Assembly: GCA_947462335.1 (NCBI GenBank)
Contig: OX381721.1
Span: 10,615,910-10,679,909 of the forward strand
Reading direction: 5' to 3'
From: Harmothoe impar
Taxonomy: Eukaryota > Annelida > Polychaeta > Phyllodocida > Polynoidae
Length of the DNA stretch: 64,000 bases
Below, in pieces: positions 9,956 to 24,552 of the stretch; within the stretch, counting starts at the first letter, position 1; each line of letters starts with the position of its first letter. Under the pieces are notes generated by a model. The model ran no database searches, was not told the DNA's origin, and saw only the letters and a list, made by a program, of their open reading frames with translations. Position numbers and translations under genes: made by a program.

Positions 9956-12900
9956 AACTCCCTCTAATCCGGCCACCCTTGGGACTAACCAAAAATGGCC
10001 GCAATAGAGAGGTGGCTGCACTGGAGGGAGTCCGCATCTATTCTATGTATTTTGTAGGAAACGTATCCTTGGCATACAACACGGGTCATTATAAATGTAA
10101 CTGTTTTTCATATGGATCTCATTTAGTACAGAAATAATTTTATGATACATGTACACGTCGGCAAATTGGAGAATGGTGATGGGAGGGGGGGAGGGGTTGC
10201 AGGTGGCCAAAGTTATCAGGGCGACGGGCTGTTATATCAATGCTGTATGGTCACTTCAATGTATTACACAGGGGAAGACACTAACTTTATAAGCTGTGGG
10301 CCACCCGGGCCCGTAGCTCCAAAAAGCTATGGGCCCGGATTTTCAGCTGTGGGCCAGAGACTACATTTTACTTTTTTTTCAAAGAGAAAACCATATAATA
10401 TTTCTGATTAATCTATGTCAAAATGAGACCAAATTGCTCACATATTTCTCTTTCCAAGGACATATTACATGACTATACTCATCAAGTATATTCCTCCCAA
10501 ATATTTTGCAAAATTTCCTGTGGGCCACCCGGGCCCATGGGAAGGTTATTCTGAAGAAAACTGCGGGCCCGGACTCAGAATTACGGGCCATTGGCTCCCG
10601 GGCCAGCGTTAGTGTCTACCCCTGTTACATAGTCAAGTGTTAGTTGATAATGATAATGACATTATTTGTATCCAACCGTGCAAAAAAGTAAAAACAAGTA
10701 TGTACTTGTGACAGAAAAGATTTGTTAAAATTGCATTGAATTGACCCTTTCTATAGCTTAATTTGTTGTCATATCCAAAATCATGCAAGAGAGAATGATA
10801 TTTGTGAAACATAATTCCACAGTGGTCGCATTAGAGGAAGAAAACTATGCTTTGGGACATCCAAAATAGTGGCCACATGGCGGGGTGGCCGTATTAGAGG
10901 GAGTTTTTTTACATTAAAATGACATGTAATATGTGGAAATAACATGTCTTAAGATGTGTCTCTTCTTTTAGTGAATGTAGTATTAAGCAATAAAGGCATG
11001 ATTATTTAATATTTCCAGCCGTCCTTATAGAAGGAGGGTAGGCCGTAGTGCTATACTGTCCTAATGTTTAACAATTTTGGGGAAACTGGTCAAACTATCA
11101 ATATTTTAATTCAGGTATGAGTGGAATGTTATAGTTACTTTATAAAATGAGTTAACCCTAATTTTGATATGCTTATTTTGAATCTATTGTGTGTGGAATG
11201 ATGTAGGTGTCAGGGGGAAAAAAGTCTAAATTGAGGTAAAAAACTCAAGGAAATGTACTCATAGGGAGTGCTCCATTAAAATGTACAGTAACTCATGAGC
11301 CAACGACCCAAATATAGCTAGCCTGCACCATTGTAAGGTACCAAGGGTCATGCAATTCTTTTGAAAAGGTGTAATTTATGCCTGAAGATAACATTTGTGT
11401 ATGGAAGCAGTGGGGTGGAGTGGCCATTTATATGTAATCAGAGGTCATAGGTCCAGGTAATGCCTAAATTTTAGTGCCATGAAATGTCAATGAAATTTTA
11501 ATAAGTTGAGTATTATTTTAGAAGAGTCTATTATGTTGTGGGTGTGTTGAACTAGAATAGTCCTACCGTCATATTCATAAGATGACCTTGGGCCAAGGTT
11601 GAGGTCATCGTTTCAAGGTCACACATCATAATGTTGGCCAAGATTATAGGTAGACCTGATTTAGTTTTGTCCATATTCAGTCAATGTGCATTGTGGAAGG
11701 ACTCTGGTTAATTTGGTATATTTAAAAGGAAATCTGCTAGATCTCCGATGTGTTGCTAGGCAAAGAAATGATTAGAATGTATGTTGTTATGCAACAACCG
11801 CCCTTGACAACACCGAATAATGGCAACAAAACCCCTGGCTTCAATTTAGCCCTGTCAGGTGTGGTTTAAATTGAGCTAAGATCCCATTAAACATGTGTTG
11901 CTAGGCAAATAAACAATCAGAATGGCTGTTGCTAAGTAAGTTGTTGCCTTAGCCACAAACCAATTAGATGGATGGGTTCCTTGGATGCGATATAGGGAGG
12001 CAGGTGTGATTAATAGCATTCTTGACAGCAGAACTATGGTAGGCGAGTGCAAAGGGTCTAGACACAGAGGCACTGTACTAACAAAAAGTGACCTTTATGT
12101 TATTTTCTCTCCAAATAACGGTATTAGAACATAGTGCATGTCATATCTGGGGCATATTTCAAATACCTTTTAGCTATTGGCTCTGCTTTGTGGTTGCCAC
12201 TGCTACCAAACTAGTGTTGACTGCCCCACCAGGTGGTTTAATATGCAACTGCTATCAGAGTCAACACCTTTTTTATTTGACTCTTCATGAAGGGTCAACC
12301 TACATATTACTCTGCTGTGGGCAGAGTCAACTGCACTTGCCTGTGCACTGAAGGTAGAGTCAAATTGCGCAAGGAGCAAGGGGTGTGACTGGAGTAGGTG
12401 TGACCCCTCTCTCAGCAAGAGTCATCATGACTCTGCTACCAGAGTCAACTAGAGTTGCTTATGGTAAAACCTAAAAGAGTCATTGCAACGCCTTTACTTC
12501 TCTCTGTGTACCCTAACATCCTTTTCTACACTCAAAAAATAAACTTGTCTCCAGACTCTTCAAAGTGACGGTCATAAAATAAACGAGTCAAAAACTTGTC
12601 TAAGTGACAAGGAAGTGGGTCTTCTAGCTGGAGATAGAAGACCCACTTGGTATGTGCCAGCCCAAAACCCGACATTTGCCAGCTCCAGATTCTATTTGTG
12701 GGATGGTAACCTGATAAGTTAGACAACTTTTGACTCGTTTATTTTATGACAGTCACTTCGACGAGTCTGGAGACGAGTTTACTTTTTCAGTGTAGTACAT
12801 TGCCTATGTATCTAGACCCCAGTCCATTTGTCCTACATGTAGGACGGTAAAGGACGATACTTATCTCCCCAACCACCAAAGACGGAACTAAGAAATTTTA

Positions 12901-15765
12901 TACAGGGCATACATGACATGCATATAGGCCTATGGGTCCACTTGTCAGAGTTTATACGGTTTTAATACGATTTAATTCATTAAAGTCTACTTGTGTTTGG
13001 TGTTTGGTCTCCTCAAAAGGCCTACCTGGTACTGTATACTCCATGTACCCATTCATTCATTTCTGATTTACTTTTTAAAATGATGTGATTGATTTGGAGA
13101 CCATCGGGGCATCCCTCTCCTTCAATAGGAATACATAGCCATGCATGGTTGGACAGACAAATACACAGACAGACGGCCTAATGATACCAAAAAGGTATAG
13201 GTCGCATAGAAACAGGCTACATTGACAGAGCAAATAGAAATAATTTACTTCAGCATCCTTTATACCTCAGGAACTGCAATACTCCGAAACCGTTGAGTGT
13301 ATTTACGGCTCATTTTCTGCTGACAGGCCTTGTTGTTTCTTTAGTGAGCTTATACACAATTCATATCTTAATATGTCAAAGCTTTGTCAACTTACATTTA
13401 TTTACATAGCTCATATATTTCCAAAGAGCAAGCCGGTTTGCTGACGCATTAAATAACTTACTTTATCTCTTACCCAAAAAAAACCCACCGCCAATATTTT
13501 AAATAAAAACAGACACACTAAAGGCCACCTATCCATACATAGCTGATTTCTTTCTACGGCTAGTATAGACCTATTCAACATTGCATACATCTAGCCGTTA
13601 TCTGTGTAAAATTGATCTTAGCTTTAACTACACATGCATGTCTCTGAGACCGCAGCTTCAACCCATTGAAGACGGCATGCTGCATTAAAGCAACATTTGA
13701 AGACTTTTCATGATGCCCCAGCTGTATACAATGGTTCTTACAAGATGGCATCTCTGGCAACCTTGCGACTTTTGGACAAAACAGACAATAGGCTAAAGGT
13801 TCCAAAAAAAGCGACTTTGTGACCTGGGCCCCTTAATTTCGGCGACTTTCCGACCTCAGGGGGGACCCATCTGCAGCGGACCATCTGCAGCCCCTTATGT
13901 AGTACCTAGTGCATGTTGGAGCATCCTTGTAGTTCTCACACTTCTCTAATGCACCCTCCCGTCCACCTCCTCCCCACACCCCAAATGATATGCTCACATT
14001 CATAGACGGATTTCAAGCCACCAACACAATGCCCCCCTCTGTGCGACGGTCTTAGCATAAACATGAACACTTTTATAATCTGTTTCTTCCCTAGGCTTAC
14101 CTGATATACCGCTTTAGTTTACAGTAAAACCATAAGCTGCTCCTTGGTGTATTTGAGTTCACTGTCAAAAATTTCTGTTGAAATTACGGAGAATCAATGC
14201 TAAATTTGATGGTGTATCACCGTAATTGTGATTTATGGTGAGACACTGTAAAACTACTTTTACATTGAACATCCGTAAACCAGTACAGTGAAACAATGTT
14301 TTTTTTCATTTATGGTGAATTTCACGTTAAAAGTTTGCTCACCAGGTGGCAGCTTGGTTTGATAGAGAGACTTTAGTGGAAGCTTTCAACTAAAAACATA
14401 CATAATTGTGTTAGATTTATAAAGATATCCAACTATCTCATTAATTACACAATCAAAATTGAAGCCTTTTGCTCATGGATTGTAATTGTATATTGCTATG
14501 AGGCATTCAATTATGCTTCTCAGGCCCAATATATATTTATACAGGCCTGGAATTAAGATGATATTATGAAATATACAACAATGAATCCAGAAACAATTAT
14601 AATCATCATTGAATAGCAGAGAATCATTGTATAATAATGATGAATCACCGTAAAAATACAACGGGAAAGGCCTGTAAAATTTACTGGGGAAAGCAAAATA
14701 CGGTGACCGTAAAAAAAAAAAGGGAAGCGGTTGGCATTCATTGATGCCAGTGATTCACCATAACTTTTACGGGATATTTTTTACAGTGTTGAAAACGTTC
14801 TAGACTTAGTCTTACAAACGTCTTAGTCTTACAAACATAAGCAAGCAAAAAATAAAGGAAATCCGCATTCACTTTACACAGAAAAAATAGCATGTATACA
14901 AGTAGGCAGCGAAAAAAGTGGTAGTATTATAGTCAACGATGGGACACACTTATCCAGTTTGACATATCAAGTCAAATTTAGCAACCTCTATATCTTCAAT
15001 ATTTGCTAGGAATCAGTGCGGGTGATAATCATAATCCACCAATTTGCTTCTGTGCATAATCATTATCTGTTTTTCTATACGCAACGTTCAATTATTTCTA
15101 CCACATAGCGGTGGGAGACATCAATTCAGTGTATATGATATAATAACATTTAACATGTTTCACACAATAGAGTACATGTACAGCCTTCTCTATACTCATT
15201 TAACTGTCTCACTGGTCTGAAATTTGTGACCTTTCTTAGGTCCCCTGTTTGGGAGAACGGATGCTACCTTGAGTACAGGAGGAAAAACACAGAGAGGTAT
15301 AAATATAATATGACCTGCCAACTACCTTTGAAAGTATAGAGAGATCCGTTATTTGTTCATACTAAGGGTCAACGGTGGATTAGGGATATTAATACACCAA
15401 CATGCGCTGAGGAATGGAGGAGGGGGCGGAGGGGCGGAGGGGCGGAGGGGCAGTGGTTCGAGTATGTCCATGCTAATTCTGTCCATAGGAGGGCACACGA
15501 GGGAACATGGGCAGTCACGCGGGGAGAGTTGCAATATACACAATGCATAAGGCCAAATAAAAAAGAAGGTGTGTTTCAGGTTACCCGACCCTACCTAGCA
15601 AAACAGGGCCGACCCTAGAAATTTTTATGCAATTTTGAAAAAAAAATTATATTTTAGGTCATTTTGGGGCTATTTAAGGGTCGATCTAATAGTTCACGAG
15701 TCGAGGCGATCGTCGGTGAGTCGGCTTGGAAGTTCGCGAGTCGATTTCTGGGTATTTTTCAGGCT

Positions 15766-15800
<35 letters not shown>

Positions 15801-18800
15801 GACCTACCTACCCTAGATTTTCAGACCACGTAACCTGAAACACACCTTTTTTTTTTTGGCCTAACCCAAAATCTGGAGAACTATATTTGGGTGCTGGCTG
15901 TTGGGGTAAATATAGCACGGGTCTCTTTGTACTGCTCGTGATGGCCAACCTCTCTGATTGCAAAGTAGATAGTTAATAGTGAATCTCCTGATTTGCATAA
16001 CTAGAATAGTAATTCACAGATATGCATATTCATACAACCCGGAGTATCATGTGTACCGTGGTAAAGTATCTGATATAATATTCCCGTACATAATGAGATT
16101 GAATATGTGAAACCCTTTAAGGCAGGCTTGATCCCCCAGGGTCCATTTTGTCGTCATGATGCACAAATGCATTCTATATGATGTGACATGATGCATCAAA
16201 ACATTCTATAGGGTGGTATGATGCATCAAGATATAGGTGGCTGCAGATGGGTCAAAAGCGACCTGGCGACCTGGGCCGTTTTGAAGGCGACTTTCGACCT
16301 AAGGCAATAATATAAGCGACCTGGCGACTTTTGCTCAAAATAGAGTATAGGATAAAGGGTCTAAAAAAACGACCTTGCGACCTGGGGGGCTTAATTTCGG
16401 CGACTTTCCGACCTCCGGGGGGGGACCCATCTGCACCCCCATATAGCTCAGGACTGCGATTTTCTGATCACTGATGCTGCATCAGTGTATACCTGGATCA
16501 TGGCGAAAGGGGACAGTGCAGTAATTAAGCACTTTGCAGTTGTCATGTTCCTGTCTATTTATAGCTGATCTTCTTGTTCTGCTCTAATAACTATAGTTTG
16601 CCTGTAATTCTTGTCTACTCATCACTTAAGTAACTGGTCTGGGGTATTTCCTTAAATCTCGCGTCTTGACATGTGATTCCTTTGTGATCCTACAGTTCTG
16701 ATCACAAAAACAAGTGATTGCCAAACGGGTTTTGCCCGCCGGACGAATCTGTATTATAAGTGAACATGAACAGTTGAATCTAGTTTTAATTTACAGTGGA
16801 AAATATTTTTTGGTTTAAGTAGACTTGGGTAGACTTGCTCAAGTCCTAGAATTTGAATAAAGACAAAAATGGCTTTTTTTTCTCAACTATACTTTTTTCA
16901 ACTGTCTTAATTCTAGAGTGGGAACAGCTAGGGGAGGGGAATAGGAGGGCGGGGGAAGTAGGTGGCGGAGTAGGAACTCTCACTGACGCAGGCCAGTCTA
17001 TGTCGGAGGCCGTACCTCTACAGAGAGCCGCACAACAGTCTCAGAGGGTCCCAGGCTGGGATGTGTATTGTGACACCCAGAGGGGGGGGGGGGGAGTCTG
17101 TGCGCCTGTGGTGACCGGGACACTGAGAAAAGGAGAGGTGCAGGGCCCCAGTGTAGGCTACTGTGGGAAAAGCATAACACATGAGGCCAGGATGTAGTTG
17201 AATGCTTTTCCCACAGCTACTTTTAGTATATAACAGGCTGATGTAATCCTGGATATTTTTAGAGTAATCTTGTGGGGGGGGGGGGTATCCATGTACCTTT
17301 GTTGCCACCAGTGAAGGGTAAATCTACCCACTCCTCCTGCCCCCCTACCTAATGTTATATATTGGAGGGACGGATATAGTCCCTCCCATGGTCATGCATG
17401 GCTGGTGCCCACCCTGTGTCCGGCACCTGCCTCCATACAGGACTGTACCCAGACAGTTGGGGAATAAAGAGCTAACCCTAGGCATGACATTGTGTTCCTG
17501 CCTCCTTCCTACATCAACCATCTATAGGATCCCCTTATACTTATTAATTTTATACCGCCTATAGGTTGTAACACTAATAACCCCCCTCCTCCTGTATTGC
17601 ATTCCCCATCCCCTCAGTGGCAACAGAATCATTTGCTCATATCTCTGAGTCATGAGGACCTGACTACCAATGTCCAAGACATGCTCCTCATTGTTTAAAG
17701 CCCAGACGACATGGTAGAAAGATCACCAAGTTTATGCTTGCAACAAACTCTCTATCGATACATGCGCACCATTCAGTGGATAAATGCCGGATTGTTCACA
17801 GACATTTTGTTAATTGGGTGGGGGGGGGGGGGCAATTGTGTAGTGTATCGGGAAGGTGAGGAAGAGCTAGCCCAAGTAGGGTCGGGGGAGGGGGGGGGGG
17901 GTCTATAAACTATAAGAAGTCAAATGGTGTCTGCCCCCCTCCCCTGCTGACCATTTTGGAAAATCTAAAATTGCAAATTCTTCACTGATTATTACCTGTT
18001 TCCATATGAATTCCCTTTCCTTGCGTTCTCACCTTTCCTCTGTTTTCTAATTTTCTCACTTAAAAAAAAAATCAAACATGATGTCATGCACCACCTGACC
18101 CCCCCCCCCCTTGTCATGTTTCGTCATGGTCCCTGGTACCCCCCCCCCCCCTGCAGCATGACGTCATTTATAGACAGCCCCCAACCTGTTTGAGGCAAGT
18201 GTGTAACGGCACAGCAGCGGGGCCGATGTTCAGCTTTTTGTTCACCCCAGTAGTATAGTATGTATCGGAACGGGACTATAGTTAAGTACTGTTTATTACT
18301 CAATCGACATGCAGCCAATCAGAGGCCTCCATTTGGTCACGTGACCGGAAGTGACCTACTTAGGGGATTAGTGGTGCATTCTGGGTAACCCTGCAGCCAA
18401 TCAGAGGCCACCATTTGGTCACGTGACCGGAAGTGACCTACTTAGGGGATTAGTGGTGCATTCTGGGTAACTTACTGACCTACTTAGGGGACCGGAAGTG
18501 ACGTCATATGACCTAATTTAGGATCACGTGACCGGAAGTGACCTGATGAGTCACGTGAGCGGAAGTGACGTCACATGACCTAATGGCCGACCGGAAGTGA
18601 GTGACCTCATTGAGGATCACGTGACCGGAAGTGACTTGATTGATCACGTGAGCGGAAGAAGAAGTTTTTTGTTTAGGAAGTGAGGGTCTTTAGGATCACG
18701 TGACTGGAAGCGACGTCGTCACATGAGTGACGCTTTAAGAGACTGCGCGACTTACTAGTAAAAGAAGACGTATGAAAATAAAAACACAACAATATTTTAT

Positions 18801-21800
18801 TTTATTTTTTTTATTTATTTTTTTTCAATCTTGATAAACACTCTATTTTTGAAAAGATGCACACGCTTATTTTTTTTTTTTTCATATCTCTAAAGGACTC
18901 GTTGTCACACCGTCAGAATGCACGCGACGCTTATAATACAAGTAGCGCACGCCGTCTTTCTCTATGGTGTAGGTGACCATTTTGTTTCGCACCACTTTGA
19001 AGTTTCTATTTACAGCAATGAGAGTTTTTCGTTGGCGAAGAACATCCAAGAAGTCGTCTGGTTCCTGAGGGTTTTGTTTCTTCTGTACGCCTTTTGCACT
19101 CCATTTTTTGGATTTTCTTTCACCGGTGTCGCTGACTCGATCGTAGCAAATGTAAGTCTTAGGGTTGAGACTTAGGATCCCGTCACCTTCCCACTCCGCT
19201 TTCATAAGCCCCGAAGTTCTCAGATCGTGAAGGTACCGTCTCTCACAACATCCGCCGGGCGGCGGACACCATTCTCGCACTCTTTCCGTTTTTGTCTTCA
19301 CGAAAAGCTCTAAGTGATCGTCGCACACCGCTGTCGGAAGCCACTTTCGTTTCTCTCTGAAGTACGTCTCTCTCAGGCGAGGTTTGACTAGGTCATCCAA
19401 CGTGTCACCGCTGAGAGCCATGTAAAGACTGTCGGTGTCCATTTGACAAAGGGCATAATCGCGCCGATCGACGAATCTATCCAAGAAGTCGTATGTGAAC
19501 TCTAACATTTTCAACTTCGCGTACTGGTATACCATGAACCCTATTTGAATAGGGAGGTTGTTGTTGACTGTTTTCGGTTGTAGTTCGACTTCAAACAGAT
19601 CGGAACTCAACTCGGACGCCTTTTTGAAGCGCCACGAATTGGCCAATAGTTCGAACTTCCGACTGTCAGTGTATCTCACCGCCGTGTGTTTTTCTTTGTT
19701 GCAGATTGTTTTACCGTACGTAGCGTTTCCCATTAACTTGTAACAGTCTGACAGAATTTTCTCGTTCTCGTTCACGTCGCCACGTCTTCGCGCCGCCGTT
19801 ACTTCGTCCGCGAAACCGGCAAAGGAGCGTTTAGGTAGGTATTCTACCACCAGCTGCACTTTGGTGACTATCAAACCGTGCTCTAAATACCACTTGAGAA
19901 GCGGCGTTCCCAAGAGAATATTTTTTCCGTGGTAACTCCCTATCAGACATCTCTGAGGCGTGTTCAACAGCTTTTCTTCCTGCGCAAAGTCTGACATGTG
20001 AGGTCCTATGTCCGATTTTGAAACGGTCGCGTTCTTGAAAACGGGGGTCATTTCTTCGAAGTAGTCTCGTAGGTGAGGCGGCGTAGTGATGTCCACTTGA
20101 ACTAAACCGAACATTTTCTCCTCTTTCACAGCGGAAAGGATGTCGCTCTCGCTCATCGCGTTTCGAGACACTTTCAAAGCGTCAACCTTCCAGCGTTGTT
20201 GGGAGGCCTTGACCCGCTCATCTCGACGCTTCATCTCTCGCCATTCGCACTCCCACACGACGACCAGCTTGTGACCTAGCGCTTTCAAGTAAGCGCTTAC
20301 TCTGGTCGTTCTGTCGCGTCTCTCCTCTCTCAGTGAAGCGCACTGATATCGGTGCGACGGTATGCACTCGTGAGCGTGGAACCAACACCCGTGAAACTGG
20401 AAAACCGTATTAGAGGCCGCGTGAAACCCGTCCACGCGAATTCTCCGACAGCCTACAACCATCTCGCCGCCGTTCAAAGCGTGGCGCAGTTTCACGTCGC
20501 GGTCGTGCTCTACGAAGCGTAACCACTCCAAAGCGCTGTGAGAGTTTCTTTGCCTAATTTCAGGCTTGAACTCGGTCTCGGGCCGTCTCACCGCGTAATA
20601 GCCCGTGCAGTGCGCTTCGCTCATGCAGCGCAAGTACAGAGAGTTAGCGTCTAGTCCTAGGATGTGTTGGCACGGTCTCGCTTCTTCGCCGTACTTGTGC
20701 TCCCTTATCCGCGTGGTGCCCTTCTCGTGAAATCTATGGAAGATGATGGAAGGACCGCCGACTAGATTTTCTTTGATCAGAGCGTGGAGGACGGCGTCGA
20801 ACTGGGGGAACGTTGTGAACGCGTCTTCTAGGTTTTGGAAGAGGAACCGTAAAGTCAAACCGGCGAGAGAAACTCCGTCTTTCAGAGCTTCTATGAAAGG
20901 TTTGACATCTTTGTTGTTGTAGTGGATCAAGTAGTCTTCCATAGTTTGCATCTTCTCGTCGGACCAAACTTTCTGACATGCGGCGTAGTCGGATTCGGAC
21001 ATTTTGACGCCCGTCAGCTCGCTGTCGAAAGCCGATCTCGGTGGCAGCGTTCTGTTTGCCAGTTTCCTGGTAGACGTCATCCATTCGTAAGGAAAGTGAC
21101 CTTTCTCTTCGTTCCTGGTGAAAGCTCGCAAATAGGTCGCGTAGTTGTAACCGGGTGCCAAATAGTTGACTACGTCCAAGAAAACCGTGTGCTGTGTGTA
21201 AACCGCCAAGTATTGATTGCTTCTCTTTATGACGCTGAATTCTTGGTTTCTTCGGTCTCCGGAGGCGAAGAACGAGTGAAGGCGTATTTTGATCAGGTTC
21301 AAGTCGTAACGCCCCGAGTTGAAGCCCACGACTGGAGCTTGACGGATGTATCTCAGAAGACGCTTCTTCAGTTGAACTAACGGGTGTCTGGTCTGAGCCG
21401 CAGCGAAGCCGCCTGGAGAAGGGGTGAACGTCGCCTCCTCCAGCAGGAGAGCTTCACCTATCGCCGCATCTAACTTCGCTAAGGTCGGTCGGTAAAGTTC
21501 TAGCACAGCTTCCCCGATGACTTTGGCGTTCTCGTTTATGTGATTTAAAACTCGGTCCAACAAGGGGTCGGAATCTGCGTCGGATTCTCTGACGAAGCAG
21601 ACGGGCCCCTCCCACCCCGGAAAGTCGGATGCGACGCTAGCCGACAAAGGGACGTGATCCCACAGCAGGGACACGTGTTCCGTCGACGGTTCTTTGCACG
21701 GTCTGAAGAAAGCCTCGAAATCGAAGGCGATCTTGTAAGGGTAGATTCCGGAATGTCCGTCGGGGGGAAAAATGGAGAAGTCTGCTAGCGCTTCGAAAAT

Positions 21801-24293
21801 CGTTCTCGAATTTTGGTAGATGCCACCTACGTAGCGCAACTTGACTTGTCGGCAAGAGGAAAGCTGGTTCCTGTGTCTCTTCAGCAAGAACTCGGTGGTG
21901 AACGCCGCCTTACACTTGCAACATTTGTATATGCCCGCGTACGCGTTGAAGTCCGTGACGAGAGAGACGTGCAAACCGCCTTTCGCCGTCAGGTGTAGGT
22001 TGACTTTACCTCGGGCGGCCAGAGTTCTGGAAGGCGGTCTGATCAGAGTAACGCGTCTTCTCAACTTCCGCCCCGGCACTTGACGCGACGCGGTGTAAAC
22101 CGCTATCTGTACGTCAAACAAGTTCTCTAACGCGGGTAAGTCGCGGATGTTCAGACCCGGAAAGGATTCAGGTGTGGCAGCGGGACAGAACTGACGTAAC
22201 AAATCTGAAGCGCGCTTGCTGGTGTTGTATAAGTGAAAGGAAATGCAGCGGAAGATGCAGAGGTTGTCCTTGTTGGGAAAATCTAACACGCCGCTTCTCT
22301 TTCCAACTCGACCAGCCTGAGTGATCCTACCGCCTATGGGGAATTCCCCCGGTCCCATGTAAACGCAAATGTTCAAATTGGTAGGAAAAAGAACGTGCCA
22401 CTTGGTGTCAGCGTCGCAAAGTTTCCGTACTTCCTCGCAAGCGACGGTGTTTTCCATCTTTGAGAGGAGCTCTTCCAAAGTTTCTGAATTAGTTATAGTA
22501 GGGAGCGGTTGTATGAGAGTTGCGTTGTTCTGGGAGGCGTGAAAGTAGCGCAGTTTGCTCTTGTCTTCTCTGTGTTGTAAGAGTAAGCCTACCGAGAAAC
22601 CCACTTTGTATCTGAATCTTTGTGTCAAGTGAATGCGACGCATAGTATCTACAGCGTCACTCAACTCGCCGGTTGGTAGCCTGAAGTTTGTTACACTCAC
22701 GCGAGTCCCGTGCATCCTGACGCCCGTTTGTATCGCAGGCCAATTCGCCGTGAACGTTTCCTCCCCGTTCGGTACAGCACATATGCGCGGAGGGACGGTC
22801 ACCCCGTCCAGAGATTCGCGTCGACAGGCGATCTTTCGGCAATCGCCTTCGCTGCATAGAGGGCAAAACTTAGGTACTACTCTACAATTTTCTACGTGTC
22901 TCTCGTGGTTGTACGGTCTTTTAAACATTTTGAAACACTTTTCGCATACGTACTGTGTCATGTTTTTTTTCACTCAGTTACCAACTACTTAGCCGTCTAA
23001 CTATCTATCTATCTATCAATCTATCTGTCTATCTATCTATCTATTTATCTTTCTGTCTGCTGTCTGTGTATCCGTCTGTCTGTCTCATACAGCGTACGTC
23101 AAACGCTGTGTGTGTGTGTGTGCGCGCGTGAGCGTTGAGCGTCTCTCATTCCGAATCTATGCCGAGATATTTCAGAATGATCTCTGTTTTGTCATCCAAC
23201 TCTTTGAGCGCTCTGGCGGACAGCGTCACTCCCTGCTGTGTGGGTTTTTTGTCAGGACCTTCGTACTTGCGCACGTGGACGAGGTTCTTACCGCTGTAGT
23301 AGCTCACAGCTGCGTACACTTCGCCCTCATCATCCAGTACTGCGAACCAGGGGGTGTGATTAGGTTTTCCTTGCGCGGCCGCTGTGTCGCGTATGCGCAC
23401 CACTGCACGGATATCGGCGATGCGTGCTATTAGCTCGCGCAGCGCGTCGGCCGTGAAGTGCACTCGCTTGCTTCTGGTCAGAGACGCCTCTTTCACCTGG
23501 CCGTCTTTTGTGTAGCGCGGCCTCCTAGACAGTCTAGCCACGTCCTCCCAGATCTCCAGCGTCAAAGCTCCGTCTAAGCAGAACTCTAACCCGAGAAGAC
23601 GGGAGAAGGTTTTCTCTGCTTCTTCTCGTCCATCTCGTTCTTTTTCTTGTATTTTTCTCTTCTTACTAGGCCTTGTTGTTCTGGAACTCACCTTAGAACG
23701 TTTCACACCCGCAGGATGAGTAACACCATCAGCGTGAGCTGAATCAGCAGCAGAACCGATAGCAGGAGCAGCGTCAGCGCTGGTGGTATCCGAGGCCTCG
23801 TTGTTGGAACAGCGCAGCCACACGCCGTCGGTGCTGAGTGTAGCGGTAGAAGATGAAGCGCCGCCGCCCTCGTAAGGTGGCGGTGAGGGCAGTCGCCACG
23901 GACCGGACGGGACGCTACTAGTGGAGGAAGTGAGGTCGAAAGGTCGAAGAGGGAAGCCGAAAAACGTACCGCCCACCCCTTTCCCTTCGGGTTGTTCGTA
24001 CGCCTCGTCGTCAGCGTCGTTCTCTGTCTCACCCTGTTGCTGCTGCTCCTCCTCCTCCTCCTCCTCCTCTTCTTCTCGGTTTAGGGGCTGAGTGTCCGAA
24101 TAGCTGTCACTCTCAGCGCGAGCGGCGTCGAGGGCGTCGGTCGATGTAGTGGTGGAGGAGAGGGGCTGTGCAACGTGCGGCAGGTCATCAAAGTCATCAA
24201 CAGTAGTGGGGAGGTAAAAACCCGGTTGCCAGTACTGCGCTGTGCCAGGAGCGTTGTCGTCAGTAGTAGTAGCGGTAGCAGCAGGTGCAGCAG

Positions 24294-24333
<40 letters not shown>

Positions 24334-24518
24334 CGCAACAGTAGCAGGCGCAGCAGCCTCAGCAGGCGCAGCAGTAGCAGGCGCAGCGGTAGCAGGTGCA
24401 GCAGCAGCAGCAGCAGCCGCAGCAGGCGGGGCGGCAGTAGCAGCGGCAGCGCGCTTAGCAGCAACGTGTACCGTCGCGAGTGTAACAACGTCGCTAGCAC
24501 GACGACTACTACCAGTAG

Positions 24519-24552
<34 letters not shown>

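Noticed and set aside
18243..18250. A target duplication of 8-9 bp (TCACCCCAG)
   Set aside because: The extra matches overlap the terminal AG/CT of the TIR; 6 bp with AG...CT ends is the simpler reading and fits Polintons, though flank coincidence cannot be excluded.
22962..22973. Four extra residues at the PolB start
   Set aside because: They would start at GTG directly after an in-frame TGA; the first ATG is 22961.
20734..22992. Several 60-150-codon frames on both strands inside PolB
   Set aside because: Shadows of the 1359-codon PolB gene without domains of their own.
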